64,000 bases of DNA from Vibrio sp. HA2012 (GTDB lineage Bacteria; Pseudomonadota; Gammaproteobacteria; Enterobacterales; Vibrionaceae): the NCBI RefSeq assembly GCF_002812955.1, contig NZ_PFXK01000005.1:62001-126000 (forward strand), in the 5' to 3' direction. Below, piece after piece: positions 22,695-32,326 of the stretch; positions within the stretch are counted from its first letter, which is position 1, and the number at the start of each line of letters is the position of its first letter. A program made the position numbers and the translations under genes. The notes under the pieces were generated by a model. It saw nothing but the letters and a program-made list of their open reading frames with translations, was not told the origin of the DNA and made no database searches.

Positions 22695-23327
22695 TTACTC
22701 CTTCGCTTCGACTTGTTCCGGTTTCAATATACGGATACCCCATATCATAAAACCGATCAGGAAAAACGCCGATGGAGCCAGCAGCATCATACCGTTAGGC
22801 TGATACCATCCACCATCAGAAACCAGCGGCAGGATTTCCATACCGAATAGCTTGCCGGATCCCAGCAATTCACGGAAAAAACCAACAGTGATCAGAACGA
22901 AACCATAACCCAGACCGTTACCAATACCATCAATAAGTGATGGTAGCGGATCCGACTTCATAGCATATGCTTCTGCCCGTCCCATAACGATACAGTTAGT
23001 AATAATCAGGCCGACAAAAACTGAAAGCTGCTTAGAAATTTCATACAGATAAGCTTTTAGAATTTGGTCTACCACGATAACCAGTGATGCGATAATCGCC
23101 ATCTGCACAATAATACGTACACTGTTTGGGATATGGTGACGAATAACGGAAACGAAAAAGTTGGAAAATGCTGTTACAAACATCACCGCCAGTGTCATAA
23201 CAAAAGCAGTTTCCAGCTTGGTCGTTACCGCCAGAGCTGAACAGACCCCCAGAACCTGAAGTGCGATAGGGTTATTGTCCATCACCGGCTCAAGCAGATG
23301 TTTTTTCATCTCTTTTACAGATGCCAT
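22695..23327 (-). CDS. nqrD: Na+-translocating NADH:quinone reductase subunit D
   Basis: NqrD is a six-helix membrane subunit, the inverted-topology partner of NqrE and related to RnfE. The 210 residues show the conserved cysteine segments [10 protein letters not shown] and [15 protein letters not shown], which face each other around the intramembrane iron site. Its start overlaps the nqrC stop by one base. Confidence 0.97.
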   Translation of the reverse strand: MASVKEMKKHLLEPVMDNNPIALQVLGVCSALAVTTKLETAFVMTLAVMFVTAFSNFFVSVIRHHIPNSVRIIVQMAIIASLVIVVDQILKAYLYEISKQLSVFVGLIITNCIVMGRAEAYAMKSDPLPSLIDGIGNGLGYGFVLITVGFFRELLGSGKLFGMEILPLVSDGGWYQPNGMMLLAPSAFFLIGFMIWGIRILKPEQVEAKE

Positions 23328-24094
23328 CAGTTCAATCCTCCATCGCGGACTTTAGCCAGGAAAGGACCGAATCCCATCTCACCCAGCCAGAAGTCGAAAG
23401 TATTCTGGACACCGTTACTGGTCAGCGTTGCACCGGATAAACCATCAACACCGTGCTCGCTTCCCTGTGGTGCTCCACCTTTTACGATCTTAATCGCAGG
23501 ATGATGCTCGTCATCAAACAGTTTCTTACCCGTAAACTGAGCCCGCCAGCGAGGGTTCTCCACTTCACCACCCAGCCCCGGAGTTTCCCCCTGCTCATAG
23601 TAAGTAATACCAGAAACCGTGTTGCCATCCATTTCTACTGCAATAAAGGCATACATCATAGACCAGAGACCATTACCATGAATGGGTAAAATAACCCGTT
23701 TCACGTTATCTCCGTCTTTAACCAGATAGACAGTTCCTTTATTTGCCCGGCGGATGATCTTTGCAACATCCTGGTCAGCATTCAGCTTCACAGACAGTAC
23801 CGGATCTTTTGCGGCAATACGCTGATCATACAGGTCAGCATTACCATCAACAAAATTACCCGAATTAAAATCAACTAGACGTGGTTCAATATATTGAGCA
23901 AAAAGCGTTTTAACATCACCTTCAGCCTGTACACCGGACACTTCCAGAATTTTACTCTGCTTATCCAATTTTGCGTTTTCAATCTGCTTATCACGCAGAC
24001 CGATAGCCGCTGTTGATACGATAATTGAGCACACTAAGCTCAATGCGATAACAACAAACAGCGTTTTTGAAATGCTATCGTTATTGCTTGCCAT
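23327..24094 (-). CDS. nqrC: Na+-translocating NADH:quinone reductase subunit C
   Basis: NqrC carries covalently bound FMN and a periplasmic domain anchored by one N-terminal helix. I chose the ATG at 24094 ([15 protein letters not shown]), giving 255 residues. An upstream ATG at 24154 would add 20 residues lying within nqrB and lacks family support. The flavinylation motif is SGAT with T223 ([11 protein letters not shown]). It overlaps the end of nqrB by 14 bases. ApbE, encoded nearby, is the expected flavin transferase. Confidence 0.96.
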   Translation of the reverse strand: MASNNDSISKTLFVVIALSLVCSIIVSTAAIGLRDKQIENAKLDKQSKILEVSGVQAEGDVKTLFAQYIEPRLVDFNSGNFVDGNADLYDQRIAAKDPVLSVKLNADQDVAKIIRRANKGTVYLVKDGDNVKRVILPIHGNGLWSMMYAFIAVEMDGNTVSGITYYEQGETPGLGGEVENPRWRAQFTGKKLFDDEHHPAIKIVKGGAPQGSEHGVDGLSGATLTSNGVQNTFDFWLGEMGFGPFLAKVRDGGLN

Positions 24095-25325
24095 AGCGTG
24101 CCAGCCTCCGTTTAATGTTTTTCTCAATGACCACATGATCAAACAGCGGTGCAAACAGATTCGAGAACAGAATTGCCAGCATCATTCCTTCCGGATACGC
24201 CGGATTCACCACCCGAACCAGAACACACATCAGGCCGATCAAAATGCCATAAGCCCACTTACCCTGGTTAGTAAAAGAAGCCGATACAGGATCTGTCGCC
24301 ATAAAGAACATACCAAAAGCGAAGCCCCCCAGAACAAGGTGCCAGTGCCACGGCATATTAAACATAGGATTGGTATCAGAGCCAATAATGTTGAACAGGA
24401 AAGAAGTCGCAATCATACCGATCATCACGCCGGCAATAATGCGCCATGAAGCAACACCGGCATATACAATCACCAGAGCACCTATCATCAGAGCAAACGT
24501 TGAAACTTCACCGATAGAGCCAGGAATATTACCGAAGAAAGCATCCCACCAGCTGATTGACTCACCAGTAACATTATGGATAAGAGCTCCCGCACCACCA
24601 TGAGCCCACTGACTGAGAGCCGTTGCTCCGGAGAAGCCGTCAGCCGCAGTCCAGACTACATCACCGGAAATCTGCGCCGGATAAGCAAAAAACAAAAATG
24701 CCCGTCCAGCCAGTGCCGGGTTCAGGAAGTTCCGTCCTGTACCACCAAACAGTTCTTTCGCGACAACCACACCAAAAGTGATGCCCATCGCTGCCTGCCA
24801 GAGTGGCAACGTCGGCGGTACAATAAGGGCGAACAAAATGGAAGTAACAAAGAAGCCTTCATTCACTTCGTGCCTGCGCACAATGCAGAACAATACCTCC
24901 CAGAAACCACCAACAGCAAACACCACAGCATAGATCGGCAAGAAGTAACTGGCTCCGAGGAGCATCATACTGCCCCACCCGGCATCAGGCGTTAAACCAC
25001 CCCCCAGCATTTCGGTCATCCAGTAATGCCAATTACCGGAAATAACACTGGTGAGCTGATCACCACTATACAGGTGATTAAGTGCGATAATAGCCTGATG
25101 CCCGGCATTATACATGCCCCAGAACATCGCCGGAAAAATGGCAAACCAGACAAGGATCATGATGCGTTTTAAATCAACACTATCACGCACATGTGAACTC
25201 TGTTTGGTTACTGTGCCCGGAGTATAGAAAATCGTAGCCGTTGCTTCATAGAGCGGGTACCACTTTTCATACTTACCACCTGGCTCAAAATGATGCTCGG
25301 CATCCTCAAGTAACTTTTTAAGCAT
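24081..25325 (-). CDS. nqrB: Na+-translocating NADH:quinone reductase subunit B
   Basis: NqrB is the largest membrane subunit and takes part in Na+ transport, riboflavin binding and quinone reduction. The 414 residues contain ten or more hydrophobic segments and the FMN attachment motif FSGAT with T235. [19 protein letters not shown] and [13 protein letters not shown] are conserved family stretches. It starts three bases after the end of nqrA and overlaps nqrC by 14 bases. Confidence 0.98.
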   Translation of the reverse strand: MLKKLLEDAEHHFEPGGKYEKWYPLYEATATIFYTPGTVTKQSSHVRDSVDLKRIMILVWFAIFPAMFWGMYNAGHQAIIALNHLYSGDQLTSVISGNWHYWMTEMLGGGLTPDAGWGSMMLLGASYFLPIYAVVFAVGGFWEVLFCIVRRHEVNEGFFVTSILFALIVPPTLPLWQAAMGITFGVVVAKELFGGTGRNFLNPALAGRAFLFFAYPAQISGDVVWTAADGFSGATALSQWAHGGAGALIHNVTGESISWWDAFFGNIPGSIGEVSTFALMIGALVIVYAGVASWRIIAGVMIGMIATSFLFNIIGSDTNPMFNMPWHWHLVLGGFAFGMFFMATDPVSASFTNQGKWAYGILIGLMCVLVRVVNPAYPEGMMLAILFSNLFAPLFDHVVIEKNIKRRLARYGKQ

Positions 25326-25328
25326 GGA

Positions 25329-26669
25329 TTACCCTTCCTTCTCAATCGTATCCAGACAGCGGCGAAGCAATGCACCGAACTCATACTTACCCGGACATAC
25401 GTAAGTACAAAGAGCCAGATCTTCTTCATCCAGTTCCAGCACGCCCAGACGCTGTGCACTATCGGTATCACCGGCACACAAATCGCGCAGCAGAAGCGTC
25501 GGTTCCATATCCAGCGGCACGACTTTCTCGTAGCTACCAATAGGCACCATGGCACGTTCACCACCATTCACGGCAGTGGTCATGTTAAATAGCTGACCTT
25601 TAAACAGATGACTAAGGAAGGACTTTGTCACCGAGAATTTATTTTTACCCGGCATTACCCAACCAAACAGCTCTTTTTCCCGTCCTTCTCTCAGCACAGA
25701 CACCTGCTGGTGATAACGACCAAGGTAAGCATGCGGGCCAGAAGCTTTGCTTCCGGAAAGAACCGAGCCGGAAATAGCACGAATTTCACCCGGAATAATT
25801 TCACCGTCAGTCAGTTCATCAATACTGGCACCAAGCCGGGTGCGAATCAGACGAGGGTTATTGACAGCCGGCCCCCCCAGGGCAATAACCCGATCCGTAT
25901 AAAGCTCCCCTGTCAGGAACAACTGACCGAATGCAATCACATCCTGATAGTTTATGCTCCAGGCCACATGTTCCATATTGACCGGATAAAGGTAATGCAT
26001 ATGCGTCCCAGCCAGACCGGCAGGATGAGGACCGCAAAATACATGTTCTTCAATATTTGGTTGTTCACTGCGCGGCAGGCTCTGTCCTCTTTTACAGACA
26101 AAAACTTTTCCATCCGTCAGACGGGAAAGTACATCCAGACCGGCAATAAATGCCTCAGGTTGTTGGTTGATAACTACGGCGGGATCGGCAGCCAAAGGAT
26201 TGGTGTCCATTGCCGTCACAAAAATCGCCTGTGTAGTAGCATCAATGGCGGGAACCTTGCTGAACGGACGAGTACGTAGTGCTGTCCACATACCGGAATC
26301 AATCAGTTGTTTCCTGATCACCTGAGGTTCAAGAGAAATCAGCTGACTTTTTTCAAAGCGATCAAAGGTGACTTGTTCACTACCGGAAACTTCAATCACC
26401 ATAGACTGAAATACCCGTTTTGCACCACGATTCACTTCGACGACTTTACCGGACGCGGGAGAAGTGAATACCACACCAGGATTCTTTTTATCTTCAAAAA
26501 GAACCTGACCTTTTTTCACTTCATCACCAACGCGGGCATACATCGTAGGACGCATACCAACGTACTCTTCGCCAAGCAAGGCGACTTTTTTGATGGCACA
26601 GCCATCATTTATCACCTGGGCAGGAGCTCCCGAGATAGGAAGATCTAAGCCCTTCTTTATTGTAATCAT
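25329..26669 (-). CDS. nqrA: Na+-translocating NADH:quinone reductase subunit A
   Basis: NqrA is the soluble cytosolic subunit associated with quinone binding. I chose ATG at 26669 ([14 protein letters not shown], the conserved N-terminus), giving 447 residues. An in-frame GTG at 26681 would add MQVR. The C-terminal part has the RnfC-like stretch [25 protein letters not shown]. It opens the operon nqrABCDEF. The leader contains a long hairpin described separately. Confidence 0.97.
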   Translation of the reverse strand: MITIKKGLDLPISGAPAQVINDGCAIKKVALLGEEYVGMRPTMYARVGDEVKKGQVLFEDKKNPGVVFTSPASGKVVEVNRGAKRVFQSMVIEVSGSEQVTFDRFEKSQLISLEPQVIRKQLIDSGMWTALRTRPFSKVPAIDATTQAIFVTAMDTNPLAADPAVVINQQPEAFIAGLDVLSRLTDGKVFVCKRGQSLPRSEQPNIEEHVFCGPHPAGLAGTHMHYLYPVNMEHVAWSINYQDVIAFGQLFLTGELYTDRVIALGGPAVNNPRLIRTRLGASIDELTDGEIIPGEIRAISGSVLSGSKASGPHAYLGRYHQQVSVLREGREKELFGWVMPGKNKFSVTKSFLSHLFKGQLFNMTTAVNGGERAMVPIGSYEKVVPLDMEPTLLLRDLCAGDTDSAQRLGVLELDEEDLALCTYVCPGKYEFGALLRRCLDTIEKEG

Positions 26670-27030
26670 ACGCACTTGCACTTATTTATCGGGAAAAAGA
26701 TTCTGTTTTGCACAAGGCGTGTTTATCCTTGCATCGCCTCCGGCAGGGACGGCGGTGAATGATAAACACGCCCTTGCATATAAACACGACATCAGTGTCC
26801 GACTCTGACAATGAGCATCTGCCAAAGCCGCAACATTCCATTAATTTGCCTTTCACATCACCAGATGGTGACCAGCAATTTTAGTTAATGAGTTTAGCAC
26901 TATTTTCAAGCCCATGACCACGACCAATGCCTTGATTCATCGTTTATTTCTCGGAAAAATAGTCGGGCTGTACAAAAACAGCAATAACTTTGAACCGTCG
27001 CACATTTGTTAACAACTGAGAGTCTGTCCG
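26670..27030. promoter_or_regulatory. Leader and promoter region of the nqr operon
   Basis: This 361-base gap must hold the nqrA promoter on the minus strand. Perfect 12-base arms GGCGTGTTTATC (26716-26727) and GATAAACACGCC (26761-26772) flank 33 bases that contain a smaller CGCC/GGCG stem (26735-26738 and 26751-26754). No T-run follows on the minus strand, so it is not an obvious terminator. CCTTGCAT occurs twice, at 26727-26734 and 26772-26779. I see no gene here and no certain -10/-35 pair. Confidence 0.6.
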
Positions 27031-27348
27031 TCAGGCCCGGCTTTTATCTCCTCCCAAACAACTCGGTGTTTTGCGGAACACTCCCTGCTCCAGAGCCCAT
27101 TCCTCTTCTGTTAATGTATGTATAGAAAGCGCGTGGATTTTTCCGGCCAGCTCTTCACTTAGTATCTGATTCACTTTTCTGTGTCTTTGAATAAGACGCA
27201 AACCCTCAAACACATCACTCACGACAATAACTTTGAAATGACTTTCCGAGCCCGCCGGAACATTGTGCATATAGCTTTCATTCTCAACCCATAAATACGC
27301 TGGGTTGAATGCCTCATGTAGCTTTGTCTCTATAACTTCCTGCAGCAT
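27031..27348 (-). CDS. bolA: BolA family transcriptional/iron-sulfur regulator
   Basis: BolA proteins bind monothiol glutaredoxins with [2Fe-2S] clusters, and E. coli BolA also affects cell shape and transcription in stress. The 105 residues match E. coli BolA in length. They carry the signature [39 protein letters not shown] and the C-terminal [13 protein letters not shown]. The ribosome site AGAGGG lies at 27356-27361. It is divergent from rlmG, with two strong palindromes in the gap. Membership of the BolA rather than the IbaG subgroup follows from length and context. Confidence 0.94.
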   Translation of the reverse strand: MLQEVIETKLHEAFNPAYLWVENESYMHNVPAGSESHFKVIVVSDVFEGLRLIQRHRKVNQILSEELAGKIHALSIHTLTEEEWALEQGVFRKTPSCLGGDKSRA

Positions 27349-27369
27349 TTTTCATCCCTCTGTCGCTTT

Positions 27370-27383
27370 GGGAACCGGTTCCC
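27370..27383. promoter_or_regulatory. Perfect 14-bp palindrome upstream of bolA
   Basis: GGGAACCGGTTCCC is a perfect palindrome 22 bases upstream of the bolA start. The core AACCGGTT fits the AAnCGnTT pattern of LacI/GalR-family operators. The binding protein is unknown. Confidence 0.55.
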
Positions 27384-27390
27384 GACATGC

Positions 27391-27425
27391 CCGAATAACA
27401 AACAGATACCCCGTTTGTTATTCGG
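27391..27425. repeat. Hairpin with perfect 13-bp stem in the bolA-rlmG gap
   Basis: CCGAATAACAAAC (27391-27403) pairs with GTTTGTTATTCGG (27413-27425) around AGATACCCC. There is no T-run on either side. It could be a structured 5-prime leader of bolA or a protein-binding site. The rest of the 336-base gap 27349-27684 shows only a small hairpin, ATTCTG/CAGAAT (27634-27649), in front of rlmG. Confidence 0.75.
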
Positions 27426-27684
27426 AGCCTAAACTACCCGAACCTTTCCCATTCTGTTAATACCCAATAATGAGTATATATCCTATTGCGTGTTCCGGAT
27501 CCTGATTTCCCGTTTCAGACACAACATAATCTATGTCATCCGACCTCATAGAACTACATCTTGGGGGTCGCTTGAAGTGGATTAATTTCTGTTTCCTGTT
27601 TGGTTCTGTTTTGCGACAATGCGCGCAACATCTATTCTGCGATCAGAATCCAGGCTGAGCAGCAAAAATAACAGGGCGCAAATC

Positions 27685-28824
27685 ATGAGTGACGTGAAAA
27701 CACAGTTAACCATCAATGAGCACACATTTACTCTTCTTCGCTTTCCCAAGCGCTCAAATGAGTTATTTCAGGCATGGGATGCTGGAGATGAGTACCTTAT
27801 CCAGCATACAGAAGCACTGAATTTGCCTGAGCAGCAACATATCCTGATTCTGAACGACCATTTCGGCGCACTCTCCTGCTGGTTCTCACAGAAGCACAAA
27901 GTAACTATGATGAGCGACTCTTTTATTGCCCATCGTGCTACGCTAAAAAACCTGCAACGTAACCGATGCAATAAAATTCAGTGTTTAAATGCGATGGAGC
28001 CACTACCGGAACATATTGATCTTGTTCTGATGCAGCTGCCTAAAAATAACCGGATGCTTACCTGGCAACTACATCAGCTCAGAACTCAGTTACCGGAAAA
28101 CTGCCCGGTGATTGGCGTGAATAAGGCTAAGGAGATTCATACTTCAACGTTAAACCTGTTTGAAAAATATCTTGGAACCACGACCACTTCACTGGCATGG
28201 AAAAAACACCGCCTGATATTCTCCCGTCCGGATATCAGCCCAATACCGGAAATTGATCCGATCACCCGTTGGGTTCTTGACGATGACGATATTACTCTGG
28301 ACAACTATCCCAATGTCTATTCAGGAGAAAGTCTGGATCTCGGCGCACGCTTCATGCTCAGCCATATTCCTCAGGATCCGGAGCTGAAACATATTATTGA
28401 CCTTGGGTGTGGTAATGGTGTATTGGCAATAAAAGCCGGACAGCTCAACCCTCAGGCAAGAATAACCTGTGTGGATGAAAGTTTTATGGCTATTGATTCT
28501 GCACGACAGAATCTGGAAAAGAATCTGGGTAGTGAACGAAATATCCAGTGCATCGCCAATAACTGTCTGGATGGATTTAAACAAGAGAGCAGCTTTCTGG
28601 TACTCTGTAATCCTCCGTTCCACCAGCAACAAGCTATTACGGATCATATTGCTTGGCAGATGTTCTGTGATGCCAGACATGTTTTAAGCCGCGGGGGGCA
28701 TTTATTGGTTATTGGTAACCGTCATCTCGGCTACGATGTAAAACTATCCCGCCTGTTCGGTAAAGGACAGGTAAAAACTGTGGCACAGAACAATAAATTT
28801 ATTATTTTACAAGCGACTAAATAG
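27685..28824 (+). CDS. rlmG: 23S rRNA guanine-1835 N2-methyltransferase RlmG
   Basis: RlmG methylates G1835 of naked 23S rRNA. The duplicated methyltransferase fold has an N-terminal non-catalytic half (LILNDHFGALSCWF) and a C-terminal catalytic half. The SAM motif is DLGCGNGVLAI near residue 240 and the catalytic motif is NPPFHQQ. HTSTLNLFEKYLGTTTTSLAWKK matches RlmG rather than its paralogue RsmC. I chose ATG at 27685 (MSDVKTQL), giving 379 residues against 378 in E. coli, with AGGG at 27672-27675. An ATG at 27619 would add 22 residues without support. Confidence 0.92.
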   Translation: MSDVKTQLTINEHTFTLLRFPKRSNELFQAWDAGDEYLIQHTEALNLPEQQHILILNDHFGALSCWFSQKHKVTMMSDSFIAHRATLKNLQRNRCNKIQCLNAMEPLPEHIDLVLMQLPKNNRMLTWQLHQLRTQLPENCPVIGVNKAKEIHTSTLNLFEKYLGTTTTSLAWKKHRLIFSRPDISPIPEIDPITRWVLDDDDITLDNYPNVYSGESLDLGARFMLSHIPQDPELKHIIDLGCGNGVLAIKAGQLNPQARITCVDESFMAIDSARQNLEKNLGSERNIQCIANNCLDGFKQESSFLVLCNPPFHQQQAITDHIAWQMFCDARHVLSRGGHLLVIGNRHLGYDVKLSRLFGKGQVKTVAQNNKFIILQATK

Positions 28825-28856
28825 TTCACTATTATCGTTCTGACAGATTAAGTTAT

Positions 28857-28897
28857 AGTAATCCGCACCGATCAGTGTAAGGATAAGCCGGATTACT
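28857..28897 (+). repeat. Inverted repeat in the yajG leader
   Basis: AGTAATCCG (28857-28865) and CGGATTACT (28889-28897) are perfect nine-base arms around 23 bases, ending 21 bases before the yajG ATG and just ahead of its ribosome site AGGAAAT. A regulator site or leader hairpin is possible. Confidence 0.5.
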
Positions 28898-28918
28898 CCC
28901 AGAAAAGGAAATAACACC

Positions 28919-29494
28919 ATGAGAAAACTGTTTATTGCTGCCTCACTTGTATTACTTGCAGCATGTTCATCTCCACAACAGGAAGAACCTCAGATCAATT
29001 TTATTCCGCACCCGACACTCAGCCGACAAAAACTGGTTGACGGTCTCTATCTGGCTCTGGAAAGTAAAGATGTCCGCTCCGCTCAGTACGTTGCCCTTAT
29101 CGATAGTGGTCATAATAATATCCAGCCGGTTCATACCCGACAGAATGTCCGGATTTCATTGGAGTCCGCTCTGTTTGACCAACTGACGTCTCAGGGATTT
29201 CAGATTTCAGTCAACAGCGAAAACTCTCTTTCTGTAGAGGTACAGGAACTGCTGATTAATGTTGAACACAGCATTATGGCCAATGAAATGACTGCCCGAG
29301 CGGTTATTCAGGTTACGGCAGAAACTCCGGCCGGAAAAATGGTTAAAACGTACCGAGGTAAAGCTCACCGGACTGGAACATTCAGTGCATCGGATGAATC
29401 AATTGAAGAAGTACTGAATGACGTCACCGATCTGATCCTGAAAGAAATTGCTTACGATCAGGAACTGCTGGGTTATATGAAGGAGCGTTTCTGA
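28919..29494 (+). CDS. yajG: YajG-family lipoprotein
   Basis: This is a predicted outer-membrane lipoprotein of unknown function with a signal peptide and lipobox LAAC (LVLLAACSSP, residues 11-20). The 191 residues resemble the YajG family: VDGLYLALESKDVRSAQYVALID, then a repeated alpha/beta module ending in DLILKEIAYDQELLGYMKERF. Synteny with bolA and ampG matches E. coli. It overlaps the next gene by one base (TGATG). Confidence 0.85.
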   Translation: MRKLFIAASLVLLAACSSPQQEEPQINFIPHPTLSRQKLVDGLYLALESKDVRSAQYVALIDSGHNNIQPVHTRQNVRISLESALFDQLTSQGFQISVNSENSLSVEVQELLINVEHSIMANEMTARAVIQVTAETPAGKMVKTYRGKAHRTGTFSASDESIEEVLNDVTDLILKEIAYDQELLGYMKERF

Positions 29495-30045
29495 TGTCAG
29501 GAATAAAGACATTTCTGCTCACTCTTGCCTGTCTGAGTACCTATGTATCAGCAGCCCCGGTCGTTATCTTTGATACAACTCTGGGTCAGTTTGCCGTTGA
29601 TTTGGATTCAGAAAAAGCACCGGTAACAACCGCTAACTTTTTAAAATATGTCAATGACGGTAGCTATGAAGGTACGATTTTCCATCGGGTAATTCCCAAA
29701 TTTATGGCTCAAGGGGGTGGATTTAATACTGACATGGAGCAGCGCCCCTCTTATGCACCGATCGTCAATGAAGCCGCTAATGGTCTGCCGAATAATACGG
29801 CCACTATTGCCATGGCCAGAACCAATGTTCCGGATTCCGCCACCCGGCAATTTTTTATCAACTACGCAGATAATGATTTTCTGAACTATACCCGCAGTAA
29901 TGCTGGCTATGCTGTCTTTGGTAAGGTCATCCGGGGATTTAATGTTGTACAGGAAATGGCAACTAAACCGACACATTCTCAGGGGCATTATCGTGACGTC
30001 CCCGTTGTTCCAATTGTGATCCAAAAAGTGTATCTGCAGAAATAA
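29494..30045 (+). CDS. Periplasmic peptidyl-prolyl cis-trans isomerase (cyclophilin)
   Basis: This proline isomerase probably works in the periplasm, because a signal peptide (MSGIKTFLLTLACLSTYVSA) precedes the domain. The 183 residues contain cyclophilin motifs FHRVIPKFMAQGGGF, MARTNVPDSATRQFFIN and GYAVFGKVIRGFNVV. The short bacterial form resembles PpiA/PpiB. The TGATG overlap with yajG suggests translational coupling. I leave the symbol open because PpiA and PpiB naming varies. Confidence 0.9.
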   Translation: MSGIKTFLLTLACLSTYVSAAPVVIFDTTLGQFAVDLDSEKAPVTTANFLKYVNDGSYEGTIFHRVIPKFMAQGGGFNTDMEQRPSYAPIVNEAANGLPNNTATIAMARTNVPDSATRQFFINYADNDFLNYTRSNAGYAVFGKVIRGFNVVQEMATKPTHSQGHYRDVPVVPIVIQKVYLQK

Positions 30046-30079
30046 CAGGCTGACCATTGCCTAATATACGGAGTAATCA

Positions 30080-31432
30080 ATGACGGAGCATAAGATGTCA
30101 TGGCTGGAAACCTTCCGCAGTTATCTGGACAGACGTCTGCTCTGGGTGTTTATGCTTGGCTGCTCAAGCGGTTTTCCCTGGGTGCTTATCGGCTCTAATA
30201 TGTCCGGCTGGCTGAAAGATGCCGGCCTGACCCGGGCTGCGATTGGCTATTTTGGTTCCGTCTTTGCCGTTTATGCAGTCAACTTCCTCTGGGCACCTCT
30301 GGTTGACAGGGTAAAACTTCCATTATTGCATCAGCTGCTTGGCCAGCGCAGAAGCTGGATATTTCTCTGTCAGACAGTCATTCTTCTCGGTACTCTGCTG
30401 ATTGCCGGAGTCAATCCGGCTGATAATCTGATGCTTACCTCGATACTGGCTCTCACGATTGCTACCGCATCAGCCACACAGGATATTGCCGTCGATGCTT
30501 TCCGGATCGATACTTTTCCCAAATCCCAGTCGGAAAAATTACCGCAGGCATCGGCAATGGCGGTTATCGGCTGGTGGACAGGCTATTCGCTTCCCGGCTA
30601 TCTGGCTTTTGTTAATGCCGACAGTATCGGCTGGAATGGTGTTTTTTATGGTATGGCTGTGATTGTCGGTCTGCTGATGCTGTTCACCCTGCTGGTCGGA
30701 GAACCACAGACTCAGCGGGAAATCCTGCAACATCAGGCTGAAGACCGCCATTCTCACCTGCTGGGCTCAAAGGTGGCAGCATGGGTCACCGTTACCGTTA
30801 TTGAGCCGTTTCTGGATTTCTTTCGCAGAAATGGCGTTCAGGTTGCACTGACTATTCTGCTGTTTGTCTTCCTGTTCAAGATAGGTGAAGCTTTTCTGGG
30901 ACGGATGTCGATCGCTTTCTATAAAGAAGTGGGGTTCAGCAATGAGCAAATAGGCCACTACTCCAAGTTAATCGGCTGGGGTGTAACCATGTTCTTCACT
31001 TTTGTCGGCAGTATGGTTAACGTAAAATTTGGTATCGTCCGTGGTCTTATGATTGGGGGAATTGCCATGGCATCCAGCAACCTGATGTTCTCCTGGATAG
31101 CTCATGCCGGGCCTAATGAACAACTGTTTCTGGCAACCATTATCGTTGACAACTTTACCACCGCCTTCTCCACCGTAGCCTTTGTATCGTTTCTGACGAT
31201 ACTGACCGGCCAGGCATTTTCCGCAACTCAGTATGCCCTGCTGGCTTCACTAGGTAATTTCGGCAGAACAACTCTGGCCTCCTTCAGTGGTGAACTGGCA
31301 GATTATCTTAACGACTGGTCACTGTTTTTTGTACTTACCGCCTGCATGGTTATCCCAAGCCTGCTGATGCTGTACTCTTTACGGAGCTATTTCACTACAC
31401 TACTGGAAAAAGCCCATCAAAGGGAAGATTAA
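30080..31432 (+). CDS. ampG: Muropeptide permease AmpG
   Basis: AmpG is an inner-membrane MFS transporter that imports GlcNAc-anhydroMurNAc peptides during wall recycling. The 450 residues contain about twelve hydrophobic segments. The N-terminal signature LGCSSGFPWVLIGSNMSGWLKDAGLTRAAIG and the loop FLWAPLVDR are typical, as is SATQDIAVDAFRID. It lies near yajG and bolA, as in E. coli. panE begins directly after its stop codon. Confidence 0.94.
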   Translation: MTEHKMSWLETFRSYLDRRLLWVFMLGCSSGFPWVLIGSNMSGWLKDAGLTRAAIGYFGSVFAVYAVNFLWAPLVDRVKLPLLHQLLGQRRSWIFLCQTVILLGTLLIAGVNPADNLMLTSILALTIATASATQDIAVDAFRIDTFPKSQSEKLPQASAMAVIGWWTGYSLPGYLAFVNADSIGWNGVFYGMAVIVGLLMLFTLLVGEPQTQREILQHQAEDRHSHLLGSKVAAWVTVTVIEPFLDFFRRNGVQVALTILLFVFLFKIGEAFLGRMSIAFYKEVGFSNEQIGHYSKLIGWGVTMFFTFVGSMVNVKFGIVRGLMIGGIAMASSNLMFSWIAHAGPNEQLFLATIIVDNFTTAFSTVAFVSFLTILTGQAFSATQYALLASLGNFGRTTLASFSGELADYLNDWSLFFVLTACMVIPSLLMLYSLRSYFTTLLEKAHQRED

Positions 31433-32326
31433 GTGAATATTACGATTCTGGGAGCCGGAGCTGTCGGCTCTCTCTGGGCCTGCAATCTGGCCAGTGCAGG
31501 TCATACTGTCACTCTGTGGCTAAGAGCTGCAGAAGCCACGACACACACCATACAGATGGATGATAATCCTGCCGTCACATTCCCGGCCAATAACGACGAA
31601 GATCTTGAACGGAGTGACCTGATTCTGATAACCGTTAAAGCATGGCAGGTTAAAAATGCCATTCTGCCACTACTGTCCAAACTGCATCCGGATACGATAT
31701 TGATGTTTATGCACAATGGCATGGGTGCTGTAGAACAGATAAGTCATGAGCTCTGTCCGTTTCCTGTCGTACTGGCAACGACAACTCAGGCAGCGATAAA
31801 ACCAACATCAGACACAGTAAAACATACCGGTTCAGGTCTCACCCGACTTGGCCCTTTCAATGAGAGAGGAAACTCATGCTCATTTCTGGCTGCGGTACTG
31901 CATCACGCACTGCCGGAGGTTATCTGGACTGCGGATATTTACCGGGCCCTCTGGCAGAAGCTTGCGATTAATTGCGCCATCAATCCGCTGACGGCTCTGG
32001 AGCAGTGCCAGAATGGCAGACTGGCAGAAAACCGCTATGCTGAACAGCTGGATACCATTATCCAGGAAGTTTCAGAGGTGATGCAGAAAGAAGGCATTAC
32101 AATCAGTACTTCTGAACTGAAAAACGACGTCCGGACTGTTATTACCGCGACTGCAGAAAACTATTCATCAATGCAGCAGGATATTTGCCACCACAGGCAG
32201 AGTGAAATTGATTATATTACCGGCTATCTGTGTGCTAAAGCCGAATTGCACCATATATCAATTCCTGCTAATCAGGCACTTTACGCTAAGATAAAACGGA
32301 TTGAACAAGGCTGGAGAACACCATGA
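31433..32326 (+). CDS. panE: 2-dehydropantoate 2-reductase
   Basis: PanE reduces ketopantoate to pantoate with NADPH in the pantothenate and CoA pathway. The 297 residues begin with the dinucleotide motif GAGAVGSLWACNL. The conserved lysine region appears as WQKLAINCAINPLTAL with the catalytic lysine. The start is GTG immediately after the ampG TAA, and the stop overlaps yajL by four bases (ATGA), so the three genes are tightly linked. Confidence 0.93.
   Translation: MNITILGAGAVGSLWACNLASAGHTVTLWLRAAEATTHTIQMDDNPAVTFPANNDEDLERSDLILITVKAWQVKNAILPLLSKLHPDTILMFMHNGMGAVEQISHELCPFPVVLATTTQAAIKPTSDTVKHTGSGLTRLGPFNERGNSCSFLAAVLHHALPEVIWTADIYRALWQKLAINCAINPLTALEQCQNGRLAENRYAEQLDTIIQEVSEVMQKEGITISTSELKNDVRTVITATAENYSSMQQDICHHRQSEIDYITGYLCAKAELHHISIPANQALYAKIKRIEQGWRTP

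Noticed and set aside
25608..26279. 223-codon plus-strand open frame inside nqrA
   Set aside because: It is antisense to a certain gene and the translation shows no recognisable domain or ribosome site.
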